From: Lyophyllum atratum | Lineage: Eukaryota > Basidiomycota > Agaricomycetes > Agaricales > Lyophyllaceae | Assembly (NCBI GenBank): GCA_014905825.1 | Contig: JACGCN010000038.1 | Span: 428,353-492,352, forward strand | Direction of reading: 5' to 3' | DNA length: 64,000 nt | Shown here: positions 34,853 to 45,003 of the stretch, one piece after another | Position numbering within the stretch: the first letter of the stretch is position 1 | How the letters are laid out: every line of letters begins with the position of its first letter | Translations under genes and position numbers: made by a program | Notes under the pieces: model-generated | Told to the model about the DNA's origin: nothing | The model's database searches: none | What the model saw: only the letters and a program-made list of their open reading frames with translations

Positions 34853-35697
34853 GTTTCGAGACGTGGAAGAAGGAAGAGAAAAATGATGCTAACGTTCGCT
34901 ACGTAGCCTAGTACTTATATGTCGCTATGGACCGTATCAACCAATGCGAAGAACAACCGTGGCGAATTGTGGAGCCTTCCATGTCCGTTATCCAAGTATA
35001 GCTCAGAAGCGCCTGTAAGTTTGATTAGAATTGATCTTCTTGTCATAACATCGTGTAACATCATATGTCGTTGATCGAACGTATGGGCACTCCGCATGGA
35101 TGTCGGCATCGGAATCACCTGGGCGTTGAGTCTGTACTTCAATTGCTTGGAAGGTCCACGAGCCTAGTTTGTTCTAGACATACGCCATCAGCCGTTCCTT
35201 CATTCTACGACACCAGCATGGAGACAAGAAACGCGAAAGACAGTTTCACTGTCAACCTACTTATGCAAAATAAAATTCATTAGTCGCCCAGTTTCAATTA
35301 GTTTCAATTACGGTTGTGCCAAGTACACCTTGAGTACACCTTTTAAGGTTTCTGTCCCGCGATACTTCGTCATTTGATCGACCGTTGTTGGAAAATCAGC
35401 ACAATGATCTTGATCCGATCTCATTGGATGCAGGAATTGGCACGCTCGAGTTGTAACCTGTTGTAACTTGTAACTGCACGGGTACCGTGCTACGCTAAAA
35501 ACAGTCACAGCGAGGCTGCTAACGGGAACCGGGGACTGGTATCGAGCGACGTTCAGCATCGAGCTACGAGCAAAAAGAGTAAAGTCTATAGCCTCGGAGA
35601 GCAATCACGGGGAGGCCAGTGCCAGTTAGAAGACCTCTAAATACAAATATATTACCTAGGACGAAAAATGATACAGATCCGGGATTGGTTCACCTTT
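34853..35697. other. intergenic, no gene seen
   Basis: Promoter side of the Kre9-like gene and 3' side of ATG15. A perfect 10-bp direct repeat (GTTTCAATTA twice, 35291-35310) is the only structure noted. Confidence 0.45.
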
Positions 35698-37191
35698 CTA
35701 CAATAAACGAGCTTCGTCTTCGTCTTTGAAGTGGCCAAACTCCCATTTGAAGCAGTCCTAGAACAAGGCGATAGGGCATCAGATGAACAATCAAACGATG
35801 GACGACCCGTAATGCAACTCACTACACAGTCTACCTCTTCTCGGGCCAACGGGACCTCCCTGCCCTCCTCCCACTCGACATCATCAAGCTCCAGAACCTT
35901 GGTGATGACATCTCGGATGATATGCCGCCTCACATCAACTTTCCATCCGAGCTTCTGGACAGTATCGAATACGATGGTCTTTCCCAGATGACACCGCGTC
36001 TCGAGAGCGAAGCCCCCTTGCGCACACACCGAGCCGAAGCCTGTACATGTGCCTTGGGGTATGGGATCTCCTGTGTGGTAGACGTGCGTCACGGCCACGG
36101 GAGCGGTACCTGAGGTTTCGAGTCGAGGGAGCGGTAGATGCAGGCGATTCGCTGCGAGACGCTCCCCCGGGGCTTCGAAGGCGACGGCGGGTAGTCCATA
36201 CGTAGAACCTAAAAGGCTCGCCAGGGCACCGCCTAGAGAGTGCCCAACAAGCCAAATATTCGATGAAGGGTAGATATGACGAAGGTCATTTACAAGTTTC
36301 TTGTGTTTTTCTTCCGGTGAGCATCGTTGAAATGATTGGAGCAAATTCACTCACCACACCGATCGAATAGAACAAGCTATCTTGAACAAGCGCTTTTGTG
36401 AGGCAGGGATCATCACAACGCCAATTATGGGCGTAGCAGTCGCAAACAGTTCGGAATGTCCATGAAATGTCTACCCTCGCACAACAACACGAGAATAGCC
36501 TGATGACGCTATCAGTAAACAAGGTAAGAAGGGTTACTGACGGGGCTCACAGATTGTCATTGAATTTGTCCTTCTTCGAAGTGGGTCCATTAAGCGTAGT
36601 TCCCTTGATCGAGAGAACGATGGTCGAATTATCGGACGACAGGAAGACATGGCCCCGAAAGCCATCTGAATCCTCCCAACCAAAAGGGAAGCTCTAATAA
36701 TCATGTTGAACTATTAGTATTTCGTGGAGCAATATAGCAAATAGGGTACTAACCTGGTTCCATACTGAGTCTACATCGTACCAATTCTTCTGGTCGGGCA
36801 TAGCGTATGCGTTCCCGGACATACGCGCAAGCTGTGAAAGTGTATGCTTGTCTTCTACGTCCGGGCCAAGAACTTCCACACGATCCCACTCAACGTTCTC
36901 ACTCTCCCCGTCGTGCAGAGACCTAAGTCGTGCGTGATGCAGTGCGTCGAGGGAACGAGGTCGGTACACTGTTGTTGGACGTGCTTTAAGTGTCCTTGTT
37001 GGCAACAACTTAGCTGGCGGATCTGCTGCAAAGCCTGTGGTAGTATCTAGTGGTCCATCTCCAGAATTTGGCCATAAAGTCGCTTGGGATTCAAACGATA
37101 GTTGGCGGGCTCGAACAGCGTGAGCTTGACATAGATGTAGCCATGGCGCAATGAAGAAAATTAAGGTGGATAGCACGAAATTGAATCTCAT
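35698..37191 (-). CDS. ATG15: ATG15-like vacuolar/autophagic lipase
   Basis: Minus strand, start taken at ATG 37191 ([20 protein letters not shown]), which gives an N-terminal signal anchor; an upstream in-frame ATG at 37230 is less likely. The catalytic serine lies in [18 protein letters not shown]. After it come [40 protein letters not shown] and a long conserved tail, [20 protein letters not shown], then [19 protein letters not shown]. The C-terminal exon gives [19 protein letters not shown]. An upstream exon has [23 protein letters not shown]15 is a phospholipase that reaches the vacuole through the multivesicular body route and breaks down autophagic body membranes. Several short introns; the middle exons were not all fixed. 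Confidence 0.85.
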
Positions 37192-38266
37192 CGAGGTGTC
37201 ATGTAGGTCGAGGGAGAGGATAGATATCAAGTTATAAAGATTATGTTATGGCTGCGGATCCAGACGAGAGCAGAGTTCACTCAGAGTTCAGGAGACAAAG
37301 TCCGAACGTGACGGATTTGGGTATAGTGTTTGCTTCTCATCCCATCACCAAATAACGCGTGCCGCAATGGGGGACAGCGACCGAAGTACGCGCGTCTCGT
37401 CAAGTGAGCTTAAACATGGAATTCCTCCATCGCGATTTATACCCCATTTCCAGTGAACCTGTTTCATACGCCTTGGGCTACTAGGTTTAAGGTATGTAAG
37501 AAACAGATTTTTTTTCGCTCTCTATACCTAAGACAGCATGTAAATTACAAGCCAAAAAAAGCCAATAGGTTCATCTTTCATTCCGTACTAGTATAAGCTT
37601 GCCTCATGACTCTGAAGAAAGGAGGTGCTCGATAGCGAGAGCTGCGGTATTACTTCTGCGCCTGTCGATGGGCCTCTACGTTGGCACTGGCAGCGACGAA
37701 CGCTGTATAAAACGAGCGCGCATGTCATTCTCCAAGCCGGCGGCGTCCGCACCGTCTCGCAGGCAATTCATTAGAGCAAGGATATGAATGGCTTAATGAC
37801 TTCCAAGGCTGTGCATGAGTCGATTATCGGTTATATTAATGGAAGACATCGCGACGGCATGACATGGGCAGAAAGGCTATTATCACAAACCGAGCATGGC
37901 AGTGGAATGGGAGTTCATGAGCGCAGAAATAGGTGGTGGATAAGATAGCCAGAGCAAGCGGGATTATGGCAGCTCAAAGTGTGAGAAGAAGATTACAGTT
38001 GAGGTCATATTAGAGTATCAGCAATGCCTGATGGACGTGTAGAATGGCCTGGTAGATCAAAAGGATGCGTATCAGATATTGGTGGATGAGACAGTGGTGT
38101 GAATATCGTACCGGGTTCGGTGACAGAGGGGCAATGAGAAGCCAAATGAAAATACAAGGAGTCAAACGCATAAACAGCAGCAGCTTGAATAACATGATAT
38201 CCGAGAGCAGAGGACGAGAACACAGAGTTATGAAGTGGAGCAGAGCATGTCATCCTGGTCGAAGTT
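37192..38266. other. intergenic, no gene seen
   Basis: About 1.1 kb between two minus-strand genes; must hold the ATG15 promoter. Only short frames are present. Confidence 0.45.
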
Positions 38267-39403
38267 CTAGGAAGCCTTGCCGAGGAGTCCTTTGATTTTC
38301 TTTTCTGCAGCAGTGACTGAGCTGCCATCGTCTTTCTCCAGGGTTCTCGCGTGCTTCTCTAGGCTGGCGATTGTGCGTTCGACCTTCGCCGGTGTGGCCC
38401 TGAGGAGTTCGAGCGTCGGTCCGACTATTTTGAGTAATCCCAGACAGTTAGTTCGCATTCGGCATAGGAAAGGACGGCATAGACCAGTCTCGTTCATGGT
38501 GTTCTCGAAATCGGACCAGAGTTGTTCTCGAGCCTTGTACGCCTCGCTGAGCTGGATGAAAAGGTCTTCGATGCCCCGCTAGCCGATCCTGGCGCGTTAG
38601 CACCCATGTCAGCAAGATTCGGGATACACACTTGAGCTACTCCCCAAGCATGCTTGATTTCGTCTTGGTCTTTGATTGATATGGCCTCCATTTCCTTGCA
38701 CGCTTTATTGAACATCACGATTCCCATGCCAAATGAGATGTCGACGTCCGTTTCGATCTTTTTATACAGGCCCTTGACGTGATTCACAGTGGGGACGAGG
38801 GTTTCGGCGATTTCTTTCTTCAATTCCCTACCACGTTGATTAAACGACGGCTGCAGCGAGTTGACGAGGTCCCCCAACTTGGACTCTTTGGTTTCGTCAG
38901 GGCTGTGAAGAACGTCAAATATATGCGCGACTTGGTAATATATCTTGCTTACTCTGCATCTAGCAAGTCAGAAAACAAGGTAGTCTCTTCTTCCCAATAG
39001 AAGTCGTCGTCGTCGTCGCCTTCCTGTTCTTCGTCTTCGCCGTCGCTAGGGCCATCCGCGAAACCGTCTGCATCCGGTCGATCGTCATAGAAGGTATCGT
39101 CGTTGAGGTCAAATTTTCGGTGATCAGAGGATAGACGGCCGTTTCCTCGTGGGGGGCTAGGCGTCGAATAGGAATTCCTGGGCGCCCGGCTACTCGACGC
39201 ATGTGAAGGATGTGGTCGCGTGAAATGTCCGAAATTACGTCTAGAACGATCAGGCGTCTTGTTCCACGGCTTTGAAGCTATGTGGAAAAATAACAAGACG
39301 CGTCAAATATTAGCTGGCGACCAGCGGACCGCAACGCACAGGCCTTAGCAGAGCCCGGTCGGGTTTTTTGGCGATGGGACGTGAATTTAGGAGTTCTGGC
39401 CAT
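38267..39403 (-). CDS. hypothetical coiled-coil protein with acidic tract
   Basis: Start at ATG 39403 (MARTPKFTSHRQKTRPGSAK), stop at 38267-38269. A basic Ser/Pro-rich N-terminus (SRRNFGHFTRPHPSHASSS) precedes a strongly acidic stretch (DGEDEEQEGDDDDDFYWEEE). A long helical region follows: LGDLVNSLQPSFNQRGRELK, then KEIAETLVPTVNHVKGLYKK and KHARTLEKDDGSSVTAAEKK. At least four exons are needed; the first intron uses a GTGCGT donor. I do not recognise the family. It shares a roughly 240-bp divergent promoter region with the first G-gamma gene. Confidence 0.6.
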
Positions 39404-39647
39404 GAGTTCAACGATCAGAAAGTGTTTGAAACTCCGCTGATTGGCCCTTGCCTCTGTGAGTTGGTCACCGCTGTACCTTCCACCACCCCCCGTCCTTCGT
39501 TTTTTCGTCTGCTCTGGTAAGTCTGTCAAGCCCCGCATCCTGCAATAAGTTGAGAAGCTCATGTCCAAGATTTATTGCAGTTCTTGAGCCCGTGGTCGGC
39601 GCTTCTCAGCCTTTTTCTCGACTCATAATCACCATCTCTCGCCCAGC

Positions 39648-40102
39648 ATGAACTCGAGGCCTCATAAGGTCAGTCTTCGTCTGAGGTCCTTATATTGGCC
39701 GGCTGCTGACTTTAGTCTAGCAATCCATGTCTGAGCTCAAGTTGCGCCGGCTGACGGAGCACAATCAGCGGTTGCGGGAAGACCTTGCGCGACCTAGAGT
39801 GCGAGTGAGCGAAGCTAGTCAAAGGTGCTTTTTGCGAGGCCCATTTACGTACCCGGGATACTGATTGGCGCTCCAGCTTGATACGTTACTGCAAGACCAC
39901 AAAAGATCATCTTGTACGTCTGTTCCCCTGATCCGACTCCCCGTTGCTATTTCCATTGTCGACAACTTTGGACATCCATTTTACCAACCATATGCTGATT
40001 GTGTGTGTCCTCTTCTAGGTGCCGTCAGTATGGGGACCAATCAACAAGAGCGAAGATCCGTACGCACCCCCGGCTCAAGGCTGCAATTGCGTGATAATGT
40101 AA
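39648..40102 (+). CDS. heterotrimeric G-protein gamma subunit, copy 1 (CaaX = CVIM)
   Basis: Four exons (39648-39668, 39721-39824, 39877-39913, 40019-40102) give 81 residues. The GGL-type helix reads [20 protein letters not shown] and continues [20 protein letters not shown]; then [20 protein letters not shown]. The C-terminus is GCNCVIM: a CaaX box with a second cysteine two residues upstream, fit for prenylation and perhaps palmitoylation. Fungal G-gamma pairs with G-beta in pheromone and nutrient signalling. It is very similar to the next gene downstream, so the two form a tandem pair. Confidence 0.87.
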
Positions 40103-40862
40103 TTGGTCGCACACACACACACCCTCGCCCCGTCCCTCTCCTCTACTCATGTTCATGGACAGAGAGATCTGTTGCCTACCACCGCGACCTTGGTCTATGG
40201 ACATTTTCCATGCTCTAGTGGTGACTGGGAAGACAATCCATATACCGTACATCCTTACATACCTCACCCAGCCGATTAACCATCACACTCACACTCTTTT
40301 GCCACCAACCATCACCCCATTCACCCGCCCTCCCTCTCGAATGAGCGATAGCTTCACTCGAACCGGATTCACCCAATTATATCGTTGTCGAGCTGCTGCT
40401 TTCAATCTTGTGTTTACTGCTACCCGGACTCCCTTCCTAGAACTTCTTGGTGGGGTATTTTTCTGCTTTTATTTGGTACATTATACATCCTCTATCTTCG
40501 CCTCGACGTGCGCCCTTCTCGTATATATATTGTATTGCACGCGTCGAGCACGCGGTTTTCGGATTATGAAGTCTGATGAAGTAACTGAGTCTGATGGGTT
40601 ACCGTGTTGGGATTGGTTGTTCACAGGTTCCCTGATCTTGACAGTGACAAGAGCAGACGGCGTGAAAATTATATCAAACCCTGCTTCGGCTGTCGAGCCA
40701 CCCACATCGCTTTCCACTCTCACCGCCGTCACCAATTAGATACGCATTCCGTTCCTCGAGTACGCAGCCTTGCGCCCCCGGCAGATAACGCCAGCTAACG
40801 ATCCTCATAGACGACCTCCAACTACCGTATAGTCAAGTCACACGCGAAATCACCAAGTAACC
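40103..40862. other. spacer between the two G-gamma genes
   Basis: It contains an open frame at 40149-40739, but this overlaps the 3' flank, has a low-complexity CA/TC-rich start and no family character, so I treat it as non-coding. Confidence 0.45.
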
Positions 40863-41238
40863 ATGAGCTCTCGCGCAGGTGGTCGTCAGACAATGTCGGA
40901 CCTGAAGCTTCGGCGGTTAGTCGAGCACAACCAGCGGCTACGGGAAGATCTGGCGAGACCAAGAGTAAGAGTCAGTGAAGCTAGCGCCAGGTGAGCAACC
41001 ACCAATTCTCAAGCACCCTCTGACTTCTCACACGAACGCCCGCAGCCTGATACGATATTGCAAAACGACAAAAGACCATCTGGTATTTGCCTTAGCCTCC
41101 CGCCGGCCACGTCTTGCGGCGTTACTGACCACTAATTTGCTCTTTCAGGTACCTTCCGTGTGGGGTCCAGTGGGCAAGTCCGACGACCCGTATGGCCCGA
41201 CAGGCACAGGAGGCTGCTCATGTTGTTCTATCCAGTAA
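40863..41238 (+). CDS. heterotrimeric G-protein gamma subunit, copy 2 (CaaX = CSIQ)
   Basis: Three exons (40863-40990, 41046-41082, 41149-41238) give 84 residues. The body matches copy 1 nearly residue for residue: [60 protein letters not shown]. The N-terminal extension differs ([10 protein letters not shown]) and lacks the first intron of copy 1. The end is GGCSCCSIQ, a CaaX box ending in Gln with an adjacent cysteine. By general rules of prenyltransferases, final Gln or Met both favour farnesylation. Two G-gamma genes in tandem suggests a local duplication after which N- and C-termini diverged. Confidence 0.87.
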
Positions 41239-41838
41239 TCCTATGCCCTACGCCTACCACCCACCCTTGCTCCTCCAGTACCTTGCAACATATCATCATG
41301 ATTCATCCCGGACTTGTAGACACATGGAAAAACAGGAGACGCCCACAGCACCCGTCCCTCCCTCCTTACATATCTCTGTAACCTGTACACCTTCATCTCT
41401 GTCATCCCTGCGTCTGTCTTTTCTGCTATTTGTTGGATACGGTTCTTGCACCAGTGCTCTGCGACTCATATGTAACTTACTCCATCCCTCGTTTTCCATA
41501 TCTATGTCGTCTTTTTCTTGGCTCATTCCTCACTTGTACCGCTTCATAATCTTCAGGAAGATATAGTTGACTAACCTCAGGCCCAGGCACACCGCCTCCC
41601 CCAAAAACCACAAAGTCCAAACCCAGCAACATTCGGAGATTGACAGCACTATCGACATATATATCCGAATAGACGCTCAAGTTGACATCTACACCGCCCT
41701 GCCCGGTCTGCCCGAGATCGTAGTCAACAGTTGAAAAGACAGGCGTCGGTCCACGTCTACAGGGCTGACACAGCTTCGCTGATGATTGCGCGCTTGTGCT
41801 TTGTAGCTTGGTAGCGCTAGTGACGATATGGGTACCGA
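41239..41838. other. intergenic between convergent genes
   Basis: A minus-strand frame running through about 41477-41830 is open and contains a readable stretch (GQGGVDVNLSVYSDIYVDSA), but no start, introns or family were recognised; probably 3' flank of the thioredoxin gene. Confidence 0.35.
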
Positions 41839-42468
41839 TTATAATTTTGACAAAAAATCTTGGACCCTAGGCTCAGGGAGCGCGCCCACGAACTGGTCCA
41901 CTAGCTCGCCGTCCCGGAACGCAATTACGGTGGGCAGAGCACGAACCTGAGGCGGCACGGACGGTGAGGTGAGGTGCGGGCGACGCGGACTCCATACGCA
42001 CCTTGTACTTTTGGGCCAAGGGGATGAGTTCGTCGTCCTCCGTGTTGATCTTTACGAGGTCAATTGGGCGACCAGAGCCTGATTTAGCGCTGGCCTCCGT
42101 GGCGAACTTGCTCAAGATGGGAGAGAGTTGATGACATGGTGCACACCAGCTACAAGGTAAAGATTGAAGTCCCCCACATCCAGTCGGTGATAGACGCGAC
42201 GCACTCGGCATAGAAGTCAACCAGCACGATTCTTCCTGAGGTGTTTACAACCTTGTTAAAAGTCTGTAAATCAAAAAGGCCGTCTCATTACATTGCGCTC
42301 TGTTCTCGCGACTGGAATGCATGTTCGACGCACTTCGAGGTTTGCATCAGGGTATTCTTTTGCCCGATGCGCCGTCGAGTGCAGTGTTCGGATCCCCGTG
42401 GTCGTGACACGTTTTGTAGACCTTATTGAAGCCCGTTGAAGGGAACGAAGTGCTGAAGACATGGACAT
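41839..42468 (-). CDS. mitochondrial thioredoxin
   Basis: Four exons on the minus strand (42468-42334, 42263-42205, 42149-42002, 41946-41839) sum to 149 residues. The N-terminus is a typical presequence, rich in Arg, Ser and Thr without acids (ALRSLQRASIRSTKRVTTTG). The thioredoxin fold follows: TFNKVVNTSGRIVLVDFYAD, then the active site WCAPC (Ala replaces the usual Gly of WCGPC), ILSKFATEAS, DLVKINTEDDELIPLAQKYK, VRALPTVIAFRDGELVDQFV with the cis-Pro, and the end FLSKL. It should reduce disulfides in the mitochondrial matrix with NADPH and thioredoxin reductase; localisation is inferred from the presequence. Confidence 0.88.
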
Positions 42469-43303
42469 GATTTCGTCGTTGGCGTTGAGTCGAACTGAAC
42501 AATTTGGATGGATGATGACAACTTCCGGCAAGAGACGGCCCGCACTACCCGAAGTCCTCCTTCTCACCATCATTGACATCCGAGTCGTTAACTCTCGTAA
42601 ATTCTCGTCCATGGACCATGAAACTTGAGTAGGGAAATCTCCACGACTACCACAGGCTGAAATGGTTTCTATGACAGGCCGCTTCAAGGTCTTTGCACTG
42701 GCAGTGCTGCCTCGTGTGATGTAGCATGGTGGAATTGACATATCCATCAGTCCAGTCCACGACATGGATCATTAGTTCGCGATCCTTGTCGCATCTAGCT
42801 ATGCGCGGAACAGAGCGCAAGTTTGACGTATACATTGACTCCTGGCGCTCATGCTGGTATGGCAGGATGGGTCACACGACACCTGAAGAGGGAAGTTGTT
42901 TAATTTTTGCTATGAATCGGTTTGTGCATCTTTTTCCCATCCAAACGAAAGCTGATACATATAAAATGACAGGAGTATTCATGACCGAAGATACACAGGT
43001 TGTTATGGGATACCCTTGTCTCCATGTAACGCATCTGTTCTATTCCTGTCGGGCATCACTTTATATAAGACTGAACGATGGACTTGCCCCACTCCGGGTT
43101 TCATCTTCGTTCCTCAACCTTCGGTCAGTTTTCTTGTTTCCACGAGCAGCGTGAGTGATACAAGGGCCCATCCCTCTGTTGTTGTTAACTGAGCGCCGAT
43201 TCACCTCTAGGCTCGAAGTCTGTCATTCGCATAAGACCATTTTTCATCACACGCGGAGACTTTGGATTCTTCCTCGTAATTTATTCGCTACCTGTTCTTC
43301 AAA
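42469..43303. other. intergenic, no gene seen
   Basis: Divergent region between the thioredoxin and cupredoxin genes; the open frame 42726-43154 has no recognisable character. Confidence 0.45.
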
Positions 43304-44281
43304 ATGCACTTCTCCACTGCTGTATTTGTTCTCACTTCCGCTCTCGTCGCTTCTGCTGCCGATCTCCAGGTCTTGGTCGGTGATGGTGGTGTAAGTTCCT
43401 TGTCACCCCGCACACGGTTATCGGCTGACGTCCTGTCAAAAAGCTTACCTTCACACCTCCGAGTGTCACGGCTGCTTCTGGGGATACGATCAACTTTGAA
43501 TTGTACGTCTATCCACAAGAAACCCTTGAAATAGCTTAATACTTACATCTGTTCGTGACCTAGCCGTGCCAAAAACCACGTACGTCCTGAAGTTGTGCAT
43601 TCTTCATTGCAAAAATTAATCTTCCTGCAGTCCGTCACACAGTCGACGTTTGCCAACCCATGCGCCCTGATGACGACCCCCAAGACCGGTGTGGATTCCG
43701 GGTTCCAAGCTGTCGAAGCTGGGGCTACTTCGTTCCCTCAATGGTCCATCACTATCGATGACCCCACAACTCCACTGTGGTTCTTCTGCGCGCAGACAGT
43801 TCCTCTCAAGTAAGGCCTTCGTATATAATTTGCTGTATCGTTTGCTTATATGTAATGCTAGCCACTGTCAGTCAGGAATGGTCTTCGCCGTGAACGCTCC
43901 CCCCGACAAGACCTTCGATGCTTACCAGGTACTTACACTCGACTTAATTCACGCCTCGATTCTCCGCTTACGTATAATTACTTCCAGGCTAAAGCTAAAG
44001 CAGGCTCCACGAATTCCTCTGCCCCCACAGGTGGCGCAACCGGTGCTAGCACCTTGCCCGGCGCTCCAGCAACAACACCACTTGGGACTGCATCAGGAAC
44101 CACCGCCCTTCCCACCAACAGTGGATTCTCCACTGTCAGCGGCACCGGACCTGCATCCACAGGTACCTCGACCGACTCGACCAGCGCACCTGCCTCCACC
44201 GGGAACAGTGCCTTGCGGCTGGGGGGCGGCGCCTCGGGCCTCCTCGCCCTCGTTGGTCTTGTCACGGGGTTGATGCTGTAA
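43304..44281 (+). CDS. GPI-anchored cupredoxin-like (blue-copper) surface protein
   Basis: Six exons (43304-43390, 43444-43502, 43564-43579, 43631-43809, 43862-43928, 43988-44281) sum to 233 residues. A signal peptide (MHFSTAVFVLTSALVASAAD) leads into a plastocyanin-like domain: LTFTPPSVTAASGDTINFEF, FRAKNHSVTQSTFANPC, FPQWSITIDDPTTPLWFFCA, then CAQTVPLNHCQSGMVFAVNA. The His of KNHSV and the C...H...M of the last segment are the expected copper ligands. A Ser/Thr/Gly-rich stalk follows and then a GPI-type hydrophobic tail ending LALVGLVTGLML. Such extracellular serine-rich cupredoxins are abundant in fungi; their roles at the surface are poorly defined. Confidence 0.85.
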
Positions 44282-45003
44282 ATGGGTGAAGCATCAACGC
44301 ATATCGCGGCAGATGAAGGAACAGACCAGTCAGCAGTTTGTATTTTTGGAGAAAGGAACTATTTTGGAACTATCTGTCTCTAACGCTTCTGGAAGCGCGC
44401 ATTCGTGTCGTGTATCTTATATGCGAGTTGTACTGGATCCTTGACAATGCAATGATGACTGACCCATCCGCCGCCCGCATGCTCGGGCTCTTAACCATCT
44501 GTTAAGTCTTTCAACCGTTTAATGCCCACTCTCTCTTACCAAATTCGAGTGAGATCAATTGAAGGGGGACATCGCCTCCACCCTCCTTGCACTCGCCGGC
44601 TTCTTTGCCGGCTTAATGCTGTAGACACGCGACGCGTCATGGCGCATGTACCGTTTCTACCATCTTTAGGAGCGCGTACTAGTGTCAAGCATGTCTGGGA
44701 GTCGTAGATCTTGCGTATTATAGTATACTGTCAACGAGTGACTGGATTCTAACTTGCATACTTCAATACCTTCGGCCGCAAATTATTTAAGGGCCCGGTG
44801 AGGATAACTTAGTGTCCGTCAGTAGCCCTTAATTGTGTAGAAACAGTCTGGGTTTCTTGGCCACGAAAGGCGCGTTCCGAGCGCGTTCCTGCCAGTGAGT
44901 TCAGACTCGGATAAACACTGCCAAAGACGCACGTTCTCTTTCACGACAGGGCGAGCATCCGTGCGTATTGCGGCGCAACTCATCTCATTCCTCTCTCGCA
45001 ATC
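44282..45003. other. intergenic with possible relic of a duplicated cupredoxin 3' end
   Basis: Apart from the relic at about 44567-44626 no gene is seen; the right part is the promoter of the myotubularin gene. Confidence 0.4.
44567..44626 (+). pseudogene. relic of a GPI-signal-coding 3' exon end
   Basis: A frame reads GDIASTLLALAGFFAGLML then stop. It parallels the C-terminus of the cupredoxin just upstream (GASGLLALVGLVTGLML then stop), including the last two codons before the stop. The following 3' flank shares scattered words with the cupredoxin 3' flank (GCGCG...GTGTC..., ACTGGAT). No upstream exons remain. It may be a leftover of a tandem duplicate; chance is not excluded. Confidence 0.35.

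Noticed and set aside
40149..40739. 196-codon open frame between the two G-gamma genes
   Set aside because: It lies in the 3' flank of the first gene, starts in CA/TC-rich low complexity and has no family look.
41477..41838. Minus-strand open frame downstream of the thioredoxin stop
   Set aside because: Readable but without start, homology or introns; probably 3' UTR.
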